This document shows positions 18,496-27,735 of a stretch of 64,000 nucleotides of DNA, in pieces. The DNA comes from Phycisphaeraceae bacterium (GTDB lineage: Bacteria > Planctomycetota > Phycisphaerae > Phycisphaerales > UBA1924). The notes under the pieces were generated by a model that had not been told where the DNA came from, ran no database searches, and saw nothing but the letters and a program-made list of their open reading frames with translations. Location of the stretch: positions 2,170,001 to 2,234,000 of the forward strand of contig JACKHF010000001.1 in assembly GCA_020639155.1 (NCBI GenBank), in the 5' to 3' direction. The number at the start of each line of letters is the position of its first letter. The first letter of the stretch is position 1. A program made the position numbers and the translations under genes.

Positions 18496-20741
18496 GCGAA
18501 TCTGCTGAGGAACATGTGGCAACGGACGCACATGCTGTCCAGGCAGTTGTATTGCGCCCCAGACCTTCGATTGCGAAGCGCATTGCCAATGCTGTTGTGT
18601 TACTTCGGCCTGAGAGATTATTCTTCGGGCCTGTCTTCCAGAAGGAGATGCGCACACTCGGCAGGCGGAAGGGGACCTACATTCTTCGGGCGATCTATGC
18701 GCTTTTGCTGTTTGCAATACTCGGAATCTATTTCTGGGGTGAGTCAGACAGCATGTCCGAACGCGTTGATGCAACAGCGCTGCAGGACATCGCGCTTCCC
18801 GCAAGTTTTATTATTGCATGGACACAGTTCATCTGTCTGTGTCTTGTCAGCTCGATGCTGACATCTCACGCGATCGTTGGAGAGAAGGTCGGACGCACGA
18901 TTCCTGCGCTTGCAACAACGCCGCTCACGTCGAGTCAGATCATCCTGAACAAGCTTGCTTCACGCTTCATCCAGTTGCTGGTGCTGGTGCTGATTCCAGT
19001 TCCAGTGCTTCTGGCAATGCGCGTGCTTGGTGGTGTTGAAGCCGATTACATCTTTGGTGCAACAATGCTTGCGCTCAGCTCTTCTGCGCTCGGGTTGTCG
19101 CTTGGGATGTTCTTTTCTGTCAAAGGAAAGGATGCCCGTCGCTCCGCGGGTCGTGCGGTCTTCGTGATGTTGCTGATCATGTTCGGACCTGCGCTGATTC
19201 GTATCGTTCTTTCACCGTGGTTGGGGCCGCCCGCTCGTTTGCGTGAGCTCTACGCCTCGTCATCTCCTTTAACGCTCGGCGCGCTGACCACATACCAACT
19301 TGGGGAGATGCCACCTGGATTGACTCCGGCAGACATCAAGTGGATATGGATCGTGAATACCACGTATATGTTCGGGCTTTCGCTCCTGTTCGCACTTGCC
19401 AGCACGATGACTTTTCGCAAGCTGATGCAGATTGAGTCTGCGGGTGGTGTCGGGATGGTTGTGCGCTCACGCTTCCGTGTGTGGAATCGTCGCAAGCGAG
19501 CAAGGTCAGCAGTTCAGATTTCCAACACTGTCGTTGCAGCAAGCCCAGTCTCAGGCGAAACCTCACTGTTGCACGTTGCACACACGCCCGTTGTTGTGGG
19601 GGGTAGTCGGGTGGTGGGGGATGCGCCGGTTCTGTGGCGCGAGTTGCGGAGAAACTCGAAAAAGGGGAGTTTGTCGTATATTCGACCGCGGACACTGTTT
19701 GACCAGCTTGTGCTTGCGTGGTCGAAGTTTATGCCGTGGTGTATAGGTGTTTTCTTTGCTGGTGCATTGATAGAAGCGTTCATGTTTGTGATTCGGCCTG
19801 CTTCTGTGCCCGGGTTCTGGTTTCTTGTCTGGTCGTTCGTTCTGCCCGCTGTTTTTCTGTGGTGTGTGTTCCGCCTGCGCAAGGAAAAGGAGAAACGACA
19901 CATACTCTCGCTCGCGCACGTTCTTGCGTGGTCGGTGTTATTTGCGATGCTTGCTATCTTGGCTGTGTTTCTGAAGATGAACAACTGGCCGATGTCATGG
20001 GTTGTGGAAAGCCCCGCACCAGCATTTTCGATTATTGTTGTTGTCGGATTTTTGGTGACAGTAGTCGGTGCGGCAACAACATCGGTTGGATCAATCGTTG
20101 CAGAACGCGAATCGCAGACATGGGAGATGCTGCTGACAACGCCTTTGCGAGCGCGTGACATTATCTTTGGAAAGGTCATTGGTACGGTACATCAGCAGGC
20201 GCAGACGCTGCTCTTTGTACTTCTTGTGATCGGATTTGCAGTTGGTGTCGGATCGCTTCATCCAGTTGTCATACTCGTTGCAGCAATGTGCATGCTTGGA
20301 CCTGTGGTGTATCTTGCAGGCACGGGAGCGTTGCTTGCAACCGTGTTCCGGCGCTCAACATCGGCGAGTATTGCCAATCTCTTTGTCGGATTTGCGACGT
20401 GGCTTGGACCGTGGATTCTTCTTGGAATCGTCTCGATTCTGGGTGTGATGGACTACAAAGCTCAAGAAGCCTTTGCGCATCTGCTTCAATACAGCAGCCC
20501 GTTTGTGTACCCTGTTGTTGCAGTTGTTCAGGCGGGGCTCGGTGAGCATCAATATTCGTTGAGCGGCATCACATGGTACCAGTTTGATCGATTTCTTGTT
20601 GATGTGCCTGGAGAGAACACAACACTTGCACCGTTTACGGTCTTTGCGGTCCTCTGTGGTGGGCTGCACATGGTTGTTGGCGTGTTTGCAGCTTTTCTTG
20701 CGGCACGTCGTCTGAGTATGCAGACACGAAGGCCGATGTAA
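18492..20741 (+). CDS. ABC-2 type permease, large two-part membrane protein
   Basis: 749 residues with about 12 predicted membrane helices in two groups. The groups are separated by a cytoplasmic stretch around residues 310-400 rich in Arg, Ser and Val. Each half has ABC-2 features, such as ILNKLASRFIQLLVLVLIP and QTWEMLLTTPLRARDIIFGK, which resemble the conserved segment before the permease core. It is coupled to the ATPase by a GTGA overlap, so the two probably form an exporter. The substrate is unknown. Its 3' end lies 3 bp from the 3' end of the opposing gene. Confidence 0.9.
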   Translation: MSESAEEHVATDAHAVQAVVLRPRPSIAKRIANAVVLLRPERLFFGPVFQKEMRTLGRRKGTYILRAIYALLLFAILGIYFWGESDSMSERVDATALQDIALPASFIIAWTQFICLCLVSSMLTSHAIVGEKVGRTIPALATTPLTSSQIILNKLASRFIQLLVLVLIPVPVLLAMRVLGGVEADYIFGATMLALSSSALGLSLGMFFSVKGKDARRSAGRAVFVMLLIMFGPALIRIVLSPWLGPPARLRELYASSSPLTLGALTTYQLGEMPPGLTPADIKWIWIVNTTYMFGLSLLFALASTMTFRKLMQIESAGGVGMVVRSRFRVWNRRKRARSAVQISNTVVAASPVSGETSLLHVAHTPVVVGGSRVVGDAPVLWRELRRNSKKGSLSYIRPRTLFDQLVLAWSKFMPWCIGVFFAGALIEAFMFVIRPASVPGFWFLVWSFVLPAVFLWCVFRLRKEKEKRHILSLAHVLAWSVLFAMLAILAVFLKMNNWPMSWVVESPAPAFSIIVVVGFLVTVVGAATTSVGSIVAERESQTWEMLLTTPLRARDIIFGKVIGTVHQQAQTLLFVLLVIGFAVGVGSLHPVVILVAAMCMLGPVVYLAGTGALLATVFRRSTSASIANLFVGFATWLGPWILLGIVSILGVMDYKAQEAFAHLLQYSSPFVYPVVAVVQAGLGEHQYSLSGITWYQFDRFLVDVPGENTTLAPFTVFAVLCGGLHMVVGVFAAFLAARRLSMQTRRPM

Positions 20742-20744
20742 GCG

Positions 20745-21704
20745 TTATTGCACGAGCCCCTTCGTTAGACGCATGAAGGCTGTCTCAAGGTTGACATTTT
20801 CTTCGGTGAATGAGCGGATACGGAACCCGGCATTTATCAGCACATTCGGGAGCGCGGTGATGTCGGCGTGCCCCTCCTCGTCAAACTGCACGTGCAGCAT
20901 TGGTTCCGCTGAGGATCCATTTGACGACGGCTGCATCTGGATCTTCTTGACGCCGGGAAACTTCGAAATCACCTCTGCGGCATCCTGAGACCGCTCATTG
21001 ACCTGCACGTGCACAATCATGCCCATGCGTGCTCGTGCCAGCGCGTCACGAACGGAACCAGCATACAGCAGTTTGCCACGTTCAATGATGCCGACAATGT
21101 TGCAGAGTTCCGCGAGTTCGTGGAGGATGTGGCTGGAAATGATGATGGTCTTCCCCATCCGCTTGAGCTCTTTCAGGAGTTCGCGAATTTCGATGCGTGC
21201 TCGCGGATCAAGGCCGGATGCCGGTTCGTCCATCAGCAAAACCTTTGGGTCGTGCAGCAGCACCCGGGCAACACTGAGTCGCTGTTGCATGCCTCGTGAG
21301 AGACTGTTGACTTCCGCGGTCGCTTTGTACGTCAGATCTGTCAGTGTGAGCACATCGTTTACGACCTGCTTGCGATGTTTTCCGTGGATGCCATATGCTG
21401 CGGCAAAGAACTCAAGGTACTCTGTTACCACCATATCTTCATATGCGCCCATAAAATCAGGGACGTATCCGATGAGCGGTCTGATCTTTCGGTTCTGGTA
21501 TCCAACTGTCAGGCCGGCGACCTGTGCTTGTCCGGATGATGGCTTGAGCAGTGTTGCGAGCACCTTGATCGTGGTTGTCTTTCCCGCGCCGTTCGGCCCA
21601 ATGAATCCGAAGCAATCGCCCTCATTGATCGAAAGATTGAGATTATCAAGCGCAACAAGGTCGCCGTAGCGTTTGCTCAGATTAATGGTTTCGATCATCG
21701 GCAT
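20745..21704 (-). CDS. ABC transporter ATP-binding protein (second copy)
   Basis: 319 residues (Met3 at 21698 is an alternative start). It has Walker A GPNGAGKT, Q-loop region IGYVPDFMGAYEDM, signature LSRGMQQRLSVARVL and Walker B LLMDEPASGLDP. It shares long stretches with the ATPase at 17557, including the atypical LSRGM signature and the phrase PASGLDPRARIE, so they are paralogs. It lies 41 bp downstream of the 817-residue membrane protein gene on the same strand, but no permease accompanies this copy. Confidence 0.92.
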   Translation of the reverse strand: MPMIETINLSKRYGDLVALDNLNLSINEGDCFGFIGPNGAGKTTTIKVLATLLKPSSGQAQVAGLTVGYQNRKIRPLIGYVPDFMGAYEDMVVTEYLEFFAAAYGIHGKHRKQVVNDVLTLTDLTYKATAEVNSLSRGMQQRLSVARVLLHDPKVLLMDEPASGLDPRARIEIRELLKELKRMGKTIIISSHILHELAELCNIVGIIERGKLLYAGSVRDALARARMGMIVHVQVNERSQDAAEVISKFPGVKKIQMQPSSNGSSAEPMLHVQFDEEGHADITALPNVLINAGFRIRSFTEENVNLETAFMRLTKGLVQ

Positions 21705-21745
21705 GGTGTTTGATCCTGCATGGTGTTAGCTGTTGTGCAAAGTCT

Positions 21746-24199
21746 TTATGCGCCTTCATCATCCGGACCAGTGGTTTCGTCTGAGTCGATTTCTGGTGGA
21801 TTTGTGGGCAATGGGTAGATCCACCGTATCACTGTCGATCCTCTTGATCGCACGGGCCTGCCATCGAGTATGATTGGCACCGGCGAGCCAATCTGCTTTG
21901 CCGATCCATAGTCTGTGATTTCACCAAGTATAATGACGCACGGCTGCATAAGCCATTTGCCAATGTCCCATCCGTGCAGCGCATACCGCGTCATATGTAC
22001 CTGGCCTGTAAATGTTCCAGCGGTTTTGTCCTCGGGGAACTGGCTGAGCAAACTGGCAGCGGCGACACCATCAAATACATTTGTGGAGTACTCAGCGCCA
22101 ATTGAGGCTGGTCCGGGTCTGCGTACGAGAGTGCTGATAAACGATTGAAGATCGGCTGCAGCAAACTGCGCCGATGTTGTGATCTCAGCAAGATCCAGAT
22201 CTTCACCCGGCGCCCACGGGTTAACAATCTTCCACGCTTCTGCGTTGGCGTTGAGCGCGGTTGGATGACGATCAAGTCCGCGCTGGCCCCACGAGATAAT
22301 GATTGTCACGTTCTGCAATGGACCCGGCAGATCGTGGCGGAGTATGCCATGCAACCGTGTATTCTTGCCTTGCCGCTCATTTTGACGGATGACAGGATCA
22401 TCGCCTGAGGTGCCATCAACATCCACCGGGCGCGGCATGTTCCATTGTGGACCGCCCACCCAGTCTGCCTGAAACTGTTTTACTGTTTGTCTCACGGGAA
22501 ATGTGATAGAGTTGTGCGATCGTGCATCAATTGCATAGGTACGCGCATCAGGGAACTTTCCACCAACGCTGGAACTCGGTGAGAGCCCGTCAAATGGAGC
22601 AATGTTGTTCGTGACCTGCAATGGAACTGGCGATGAAACAGATTCGTCGAATCCGATTGTCGCATCACCATACCACGGTACCATGATATTGAACCATGAT
22701 CTGGCACGTTGGACGGGTTGCCCGTACACATGCTCGAGTACCGTGATGTGTTGTGCAGATACACGGTGCGGTCTGATGAGCACCGCGCCTCCCCACGCGA
22801 TGACGGTGAACGCAATCGAACTGAGCAGAAATCCGATCCACGCGTGATGCAGTTTCTCCCGCTTCTTCAGGATGAAGAACGAAACGGGTGCTGCAATTAC
22901 CCAGTAGAGTGAGAAAACCAGAAAGCCGAGCAGCACACCGGCAGCGGCGGTGCCACGAGATTCGATCTTGCCACCAATAAACCCATCTGTTACATATCCG
23001 GTGCGCGATGCTCCAAGCGTGCCTCTGTCAGCATCGTATGAACCACGCAACCCGATCACTCGGTTCCAGAACTGCTCAGCATTTGGAAGACGGTTCGGTG
23101 CGAGTGCAGCCAGATCAAGTCCGACAAGGGTGACCATGCCAGTTCCCAGCAGTCTGCGCGTGACGACGGGGTCATCGTTCGGGCCAGCAAGGATCGGCAT
23201 CGCCTCTTCCATTAGCGCATTGTCGGCAGGCTTGAGAACATAGACCGTGCCCTTGCCAAGTGGTCGGCTTGCCCGCTGACGATTCTGGATTTGCTCGATT
23301 GTTTCATTTGTTTCCTTGGGCTTGTTCCAGAAGACAAGAGGCCTGTAGGGTTCAAGGTCGGTTGCTTCGAGACGTTCGATTGTGACGTTCGGCATCACAT
23401 CGGAGAGCAGATTTGTTGCAGACGACCCAATCCACGTTTGTCCAACTGGCGGCAATACAACAACAAAGTGTCCGCCGCGATAGATCCAATCGCGTAATGC
23501 ACCGGATTGAGAAGCTGTGAGCGTTGTAGGTTCACCTTGCGTCCAGATGATGGTGTCGAACTGCGCAAGCCCGTGCCAGCGATCCGGGAGATCCTTGCCG
23601 TCCAAGCCTGTGACTCGAACACGTTCCTGTCCTGATGGGTTGTAGTCGAGCGACCATGCAGGCAGGCTCATTGCACCGAGTCCCAGATCCTTGTCACCAA
23701 TACGCGCAATGAGTCCGTAGGAAGGTGCAACCGGAGAGATGACCTTCTCATCCGTGAACAACCGCTGTCCGGGGACCCGCCCGCTGCCGCTGGTGCTGCT
23801 GCCTTCTTCTGCTTCGTACACCGACAATCGCAATCGAGACGACGCATCGCCGCTTATTGGCAGGCGTGTGTACAACCACACTGATTGCTTCACATCCTGA
23901 TTGCTGGCAACAGCCCGCTCCACAACGATCGTGTCACCATCAACGTCCGGAAATGTAATACGGAAAAGAAGTTCCCGGCGCTCGATGGATGCGTCGCGGA
24001 AATCAACTCGAACACCCATCCACTCACCAAGCCTGGTGACCCCGCCAACCCCGATCGACCCTATAGAGACGTCAAGATCTCCCTGCTGAGCAGAAACTGG
24101 TGAAACAACGAGACTCATAAGGGTGCATAAAAAGACAACGGCCCATCGACGACCGAAAGAAAGGATGGGGCTGGCGATCGAGGAATGCACAGGTTTCAT
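21746..24199 (-). CDS. Secreted/membrane auxiliary protein, paralog of the 15281 product
   Basis: 817 residues with a signal peptide (WAVVFLCTLMSLVVSPVSAQQ), a beta-rich domain (SIGVGGVTRLGEWMGVRVDF), and an amidotransferase-like region (FDTIIWTQGEPTTL; DWIYRGGHFVVVLPPVGQ). Two membrane helices lie near GVLLGFLVFSLYWVIAAPVSFF and GFLLSSIAFTVIAWGGAVL. A long C-terminal extracytoplasmic domain with SVSAQHITVLEHVYG ends in an acidic tail. The order of parts matches the 759-residue protein at 15281. It precedes the second ABC ATPase and may be its membrane partner. I cannot assign a molecular function. Confidence 0.82.
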   Translation of the reverse strand: MKPVHSSIASPILSFGRRWAVVFLCTLMSLVVSPVSAQQGDLDVSIGSIGVGGVTRLGEWMGVRVDFRDASIERRELLFRITFPDVDGDTIVVERAVASNQDVKQSVWLYTRLPISGDASSRLRLSVYEAEEGSSTSGSGRVPGQRLFTDEKVISPVAPSYGLIARIGDKDLGLGAMSLPAWSLDYNPSGQERVRVTGLDGKDLPDRWHGLAQFDTIIWTQGEPTTLTASQSGALRDWIYRGGHFVVVLPPVGQTWIGSSATNLLSDVMPNVTIERLEATDLEPYRPLVFWNKPKETNETIEQIQNRQRASRPLGKGTVYVLKPADNALMEEAMPILAGPNDDPVVTRRLLGTGMVTLVGLDLAALAPNRLPNAEQFWNRVIGLRGSYDADRGTLGASRTGYVTDGFIGGKIESRGTAAAGVLLGFLVFSLYWVIAAPVSFFILKKREKLHHAWIGFLLSSIAFTVIAWGGAVLIRPHRVSAQHITVLEHVYGQPVQRARSWFNIMVPWYGDATIGFDESVSSPVPLQVTNNIAPFDGLSPSSSVGGKFPDARTYAIDARSHNSITFPVRQTVKQFQADWVGGPQWNMPRPVDVDGTSGDDPVIRQNERQGKNTRLHGILRHDLPGPLQNVTIIISWGQRGLDRHPTALNANAEAWKIVNPWAPGEDLDLAEITTSAQFAAADLQSFISTLVRRPGPASIGAEYSTNVFDGVAAASLLSQFPEDKTAGTFTGQVHMTRYALHGWDIGKWLMQPCVIILGEITDYGSAKQIGSPVPIILDGRPVRSRGSTVIRWIYPLPTNPPEIDSDETTGPDDEGA

Positions 24200-24285
24200 G
24201 GATCAGTAGAAGTGTATCGTCCCAGAAGCCGTTGGGTTCGGTCTGTTGGTTTAAAGGAAGTCAGGTTCCAGCCGATACTCAGGGC

Positions 24286-24558
24286 GTGGAAACATTCGAT
24301 CAGAATGCGGTCTTTGTGCTGGTGGTGGGGCTGACGGTCCTCGTTGTTCTCAACGCGCTGGCGGTCAATGTCTGCAATACCCATCGCGTTCATGACATGA
24401 AGATGCGTGTAGCAAAGCTGCGGATCAAGTATGGTGTCTATCTTGCCAAACTTGGGACTGGTGAGAGTGAGCCCGCAGGATTCATCCTGATCGGCGGTGA
24501 GGACGATGACAAACCGATCACAGTTCAGGAAAAGCGACCGCAATCCAAGGCGGCCTGA
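24286..24558 (+). CDS. Small single-TM protein, unknown
   Basis: 90 residues from GTG at 24286; a TTG at 24232 would add 18 residues, and neither start has a convincing ribosome site. One membrane helix (FVLVVGLTVLVVLNALAV) is followed by a basic helical stretch (RVHDMKMRVAKLRIKYGVYL) and a short acidic, then basic, tail. This predicts a membrane-anchored protein with a cytoplasmic C-terminus. It lies divergently from the 817-residue membrane protein gene. I do not recognise the family. Confidence 0.5.
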   Translation: METFDQNAVFVLVVGLTVLVVLNALAVNVCNTHRVHDMKMRVAKLRIKYGVYLAKLGTGESEPAGFILIGGEDDDKPITVQEKRPQSKAA

Positions 24559-24621
24559 TCAAGCTGTCAACATGAGATCTGGTGTCAGGCGGGATCGAGT
24601 CACCCGCGATACACTTCCTTC

Positions 24622-25284
24622 ATGGCACTGACACGCGAAGAGATCACCAAAAGAGCAGCGAAAGAGCTGGAGGATGGGTATGTTGTCAATCTCGGGATTG
24701 GCATGCCCACACTGGTTGCGAACTACATTCCGGATGGGATGGATGTTTGGCTTCAGTCTGAGAATGGGCTTCTTGGCATTGGTCCGTTTCCCACGGATGA
24801 CAAGGTCGAATCGGATCTGATCAATGCAGGCAAGCAGACCATTACCGCTCGTAAAGGAGCGAGCTTTTTTTCGAGTTCAGATTCGTTTGCGATGATTCGT
24901 GGTGGTCATGTTGATATGTGTATTCTTGGCGCAATGCAGGTGGCTGAGAACGGCGATATCGCAAACTGGATGATTCCAGGCAAGATGGTCAAGGGGATGG
25001 GTGGCGCGATGGATCTTGTTGCTGGTGTGCGCAAGGTTGTTGTCGCGATGGAACATAACACCAAGAACGGCGGCATGAAGTTTGTCAAAGAGTGCACGCT
25101 CCCGTTGACCGGTGCTGGCGTGGTTGACATGCTTATTACAGACTTGTGCGTGATGGAGTTTGATCCGAACCGCCAGAAGTTTGTCCTGACCGAGCTTGCG
25201 CCCGGCGTCACCGCTGAGGAAGTGCGTGAGAAGTCTGAAGCTGCGTTTGATGTTGCTGACAATGTCAGGACAGTTTCGGTTTGA
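24622..25284 (+). CDS. scoB: 3-oxoacid CoA-transferase subunit B
   Basis: 220 residues, the normal length of the beta subunit of succinyl-CoA:3-oxoacid (or acetoacetyl) CoA-transferase. The catalytic motif LQSENGLLG holds Glu47, which forms the CoA thioester. Other family blocks are NLGIGMPTLVANYIP, GGHVDMCILGAMQV and GKMVKGMGGAMDLV. The enzyme transfers CoA between carboxylic acids in ketone-body or butyrate metabolism and needs subunit A. That subunit is not adjacent: it is encoded at 26669-27424 on the opposite strand. Succinyl versus acetate as CoA donor cannot be told from sequence alone. Confidence 0.92.
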   Translation: MALTREEITKRAAKELEDGYVVNLGIGMPTLVANYIPDGMDVWLQSENGLLGIGPFPTDDKVESDLINAGKQTITARKGASFFSSSDSFAMIRGGHVDMCILGAMQVAENGDIANWMIPGKMVKGMGGAMDLVAGVRKVVVAMEHNTKNGGMKFVKECTLPLTGAGVVDMLITDLCVMEFDPNRQKFVLTELAPGVTAEEVREKSEAAFDVADNVRTVSV

Positions 25285-25343
25285 CGAATCTCACCGATGT
25301 TCAATGTCTCTTTGGTTCGGTATTGGTCTGAACAGGAGTTGCC

Positions 25344-26039
25344 ATGTCTCGTTTCTCCATCGAACAGTTTGTTGAGAAGACATCAGAACGCGACCACGGT
25401 CAAGGGTTCTTCGAGCTTGAAAATGAGCGACTGCTCGAGGTGAATATCAGCAGTCTGGTGTGGATGAAAAAGGGTGCGATGGTTGCATATCGCGGCGACA
25501 TCAAGTTCGAGCGTGAGGGGATCCTTGAACAGGGGCTGGGCAAGTTGATTAAGAAAGGATTAACCGGCGAGGGCGCGCAACTGACAAAGGCGACCGGGAC
25601 TGGAAAACTCTATCTCGCTGACGAGGGCAAGAAGATCTCGATACTTGAACTGACCAGCGACTCAATCTTCGTAAACGGCAACGATCTGCTGGCATTTGAG
25701 GACGGTATCCAATGGGATATCAAGATGATGCGGAAACTCTCTGCGATTGCAGCGGGTGGATTATTCAACGTCAAACTGGATGGCTCAGGGCTTATTGCGA
25801 TCACGACTCATTACGATCCAATCACATTGGTTGTCACGCCCGACAGTCCGATTGTCACCGATCCAAACGCAACAGTGGCGTGGTCGGGTACGCTGACACC
25901 CGAACTGAAGACGGATCTGCAACTCAAATCATTTCTTGGTCGAGGAAGCGGCGAATCGTTTCAGATGCGATTTGCGGGCACAGGCTTTGTCGTTGTGCAG
26001 CCGTACGAGGAGATCGCATTTCAACACACAACCGGATGA
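25344..26039 (+). CDS. AIM24 family protein
   Basis: 231 residues with the AIM24/TIGR00266-type layout: a beta-rich, soluble protein with LLEVNISSLVWMKKGAMVAY near the N-terminus, GTGKLYLAD in the middle, FEDGIQWDIK and a Gly-rich C-terminal half ending FVVVQPYEE. Bacterial members have no settled function. A GGAG sequence precedes the ATG by 6 nt. The gene lies 59 bp after scoB on the same strand. Confidence 0.85.
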   Translation: MSRFSIEQFVEKTSERDHGQGFFELENERLLEVNISSLVWMKKGAMVAYRGDIKFEREGILEQGLGKLIKKGLTGEGAQLTKATGTGKLYLADEGKKISILELTSDSIFVNGNDLLAFEDGIQWDIKMMRKLSAIAAGGLFNVKLDGSGLIAITTHYDPITLVVTPDSPIVTDPNATVAWSGTLTPELKTDLQLKSFLGRGSGESFQMRFAGTGFVVVQPYEEIAFQHTTG

Positions 26040-26173
26040 TATCGATGTGTTCTGTGAGAGCGGGAATGAGCGTCGAGAACGTGATATGATGCCGCCTGCA
26101 TCGTTTCGGAATGCCTGCACTTCGTGGGCTGAACCACACACACACGGATATTCAAGACAGGGAGATATTGAGC

Positions 26174-26584
26174 ATGGCAAACTACAAGATCACCGACATC
26201 GAAGGCATTGGGCCGACATTCGGAGAGAAGCTGACAGCTGCTGGTATCAATGATACAGACACGCTGCTGAAAGAGTGCGCGTCTGCTTCAGGGCGCAAGG
26301 GTGTTGCTGAGAAGACGGGGATCACAGAATCCATGTTGCTCAAGTGGGCAAACATGGCAGACCTCTATCGCATCACGGGTGTAGGATCGGAGTACTCGGA
26401 ACTGCTGCATGAAGCTGGTGTCGACACGGTTCCCGAACTTGCCCAGCGCAATGCAGCAAACCTGACAGCTTCAATGCTTGAAGTGAACGAAAAACGCAAC
26501 CTCACCCGCAAGCCACCGACTGAGACATCGGTTCAGAAGTGGATTGATGAAGCAAAGACGCTTGCAAAGGTCATCACACACTAA
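26174..26584 (+). CDS. DUF4332 helix-hairpin-helix protein
   Basis: 136 residues from the ATG at 26174, preceded by GGGAGA; an in-frame start at 26111 would add an unlikely 21 residues. Two helix-hairpin-helix-like parts are visible: ITDIEGIGPTFGEKLTAAGI near the N-terminus and LYRITGVGSEYSELLHEAGV in the second half. This matches DUF4332-type proteins, which probably bind nucleic acid or act as small scaffolds; their role is not settled. A strong terminator follows, so it closes the plus-strand group that starts with scoB. Confidence 0.85.
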   Translation: MANYKITDIEGIGPTFGEKLTAAGINDTDTLLKECASASGRKGVAEKTGITESMLLKWANMADLYRITGVGSEYSELLHEAGVDTVPELAQRNAANLTASMLEVNEKRNLTRKPPTETSVQKWIDEAKTLAKVITH

Positions 26585-26621
26585 GAACGCGTCAAACAAA
26601 CACAACTCAAGACACATGCAT

Positions 26622-26653
26622 CAACTGCTCCGAACATCGGGGCAGTTGTTTTT
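26622..26653 (+). terminator. Rho-independent terminator after the DUF4332 gene
   Basis: CAACTGC-T-CCGA and TCGG-G-GCAGTTG pair around the loop ACA and are followed by TTTTT (26649-26653). It lies between the converging DUF4332 gene and CoA-transferase subunit A gene. Confidence 0.9.
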
Positions 26654-26668
26654 ACATTGCAGCCTTGC

Positions 26669-27424
26669 TCAGCTATTGCTGGTGGTGCGCTGTTCGATGC
26701 GTTTCTCGCTGACAGTCTTTACAACTCGATCTATATAGTTACCAGGCGTATGGACCCGATCCGGTGCAATGTTGCCCAGGTCGGTGAGTTCATCTACCTC
26801 TGCAACAACAAATGCTGCAGCCGTTGCCATCATGGGGTTGAAGTTGCGAGCGGTCATGTTGTACACAAGATTGCCGAACGGATCGGCTGTGTGTGCTTTG
26901 ACGAGCGCAAGATCCGCATAAAGCCCAGTTTCGAGAATAAACTCGCGTTCGCGGAATGTGTCTTTGTTGATGCGAGCATGAGCTGCCGGCGGAAGAAGCA
27001 GACGTGATTCCTTGCCTTTCGCAATATCCGTCCCTGCGCCGGTTGCAGTGTAAAACGCGGGTATTCCGGCACCGCCTGCACGGATTCGTTCCGCGAGTGT
27101 CCCCTGCGGGTTGAACTCGATCTCAAGTTCTCCACCAAGAAACTGCTTCTCGAATGTCGCGTTCTCTCCAACATAGCTGGAAATCATTTTTTTGATCTGG
27201 CGTGTCTGGAGGAGGAGCCCAAGCCCAAAGTCATCAACGCCAGCATTGTTGGAGATGCAGGTGAGTTCCTTGATGCCGGTGTCGCGCAGCGCGGTGATGA
27301 GGTGCTCCGGAATTCCGCACAAACCGAATCCACCAACCATGACAGTACATCCGTCATAGAGGATGCCCCGATCCTTGAGATCTGCAAGTGCTTCGGTAGC
27401 GGTGGGACAGACTTTGTGAGCCAT
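26669..27424 (-). CDS. scoA: 3-oxoacid CoA-transferase subunit A
   Basis: 251 residues with the alpha-subunit signature DGCTVMVGGFGLCGIPEHL near residues 23-41, followed by ISNNAGVDDFGLGLLL and the block RAGGAGIPAFYTATGAGT. The final part, KAHTADPFGNLVYN and NPMMATAA, is also typical. It is the partner of the subunit B encoded at 24622-25284. The two genes are normally adjacent in one operon; here they are 1.4 kb apart on opposite strands and must be transcribed separately. Confidence 0.92.
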   Translation of the reverse strand: MAHKVCPTATEALADLKDRGILYDGCTVMVGGFGLCGIPEHLITALRDTGIKELTCISNNAGVDDFGLGLLLQTRQIKKMISSYVGENATFEKQFLGGELEIEFNPQGTLAERIRAGGAGIPAFYTATGAGTDIAKGKESRLLLPPAAHARINKDTFREREFILETGLYADLALVKAHTADPFGNLVYNMTARNFNPMMATAAAFVVAEVDELTDLGNIAPDRVHTPGNYIDRVVKTVSEKRIEQRTTSNS

Positions 27425-27735
27425 GGCGGTGAATCTCCGGTGCAGTGGGGAGGCAGTTTATGCGAATGCCTGCGTCACAGCGACTCGGTATCAGGGGATA
27501 CAAAAAGTCTGCTGTATGGCTTAGACCACGTGTTTTCATGCAGAAATCACGAAAGCCTGTGGAAGAATGGAAAAGATGACTGCACATGGACGGGCTCTCG
27601 ACCTAGGATCATGGTTCCCGGCTCGGGTTTGTTTAGAACTCGCAAACTCCCCGAAATGGGCGATATTTTACCGTCAGACCTGCCAAGACCCATTGGTGGG
27701 GTTGTACTTGCCGCCTCTGATTCGACTGGAACACC
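27425..27735. other. Divergent intergenic region between scoA and ppdK
   Basis: 311 bp without a credible gene. It must hold the promoters of both flanking genes, but I find no convincing -35/-10 pair, terminator or riboswitch. Short in-frame extensions exist but lack ribosome sites. Confidence 0.6.
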
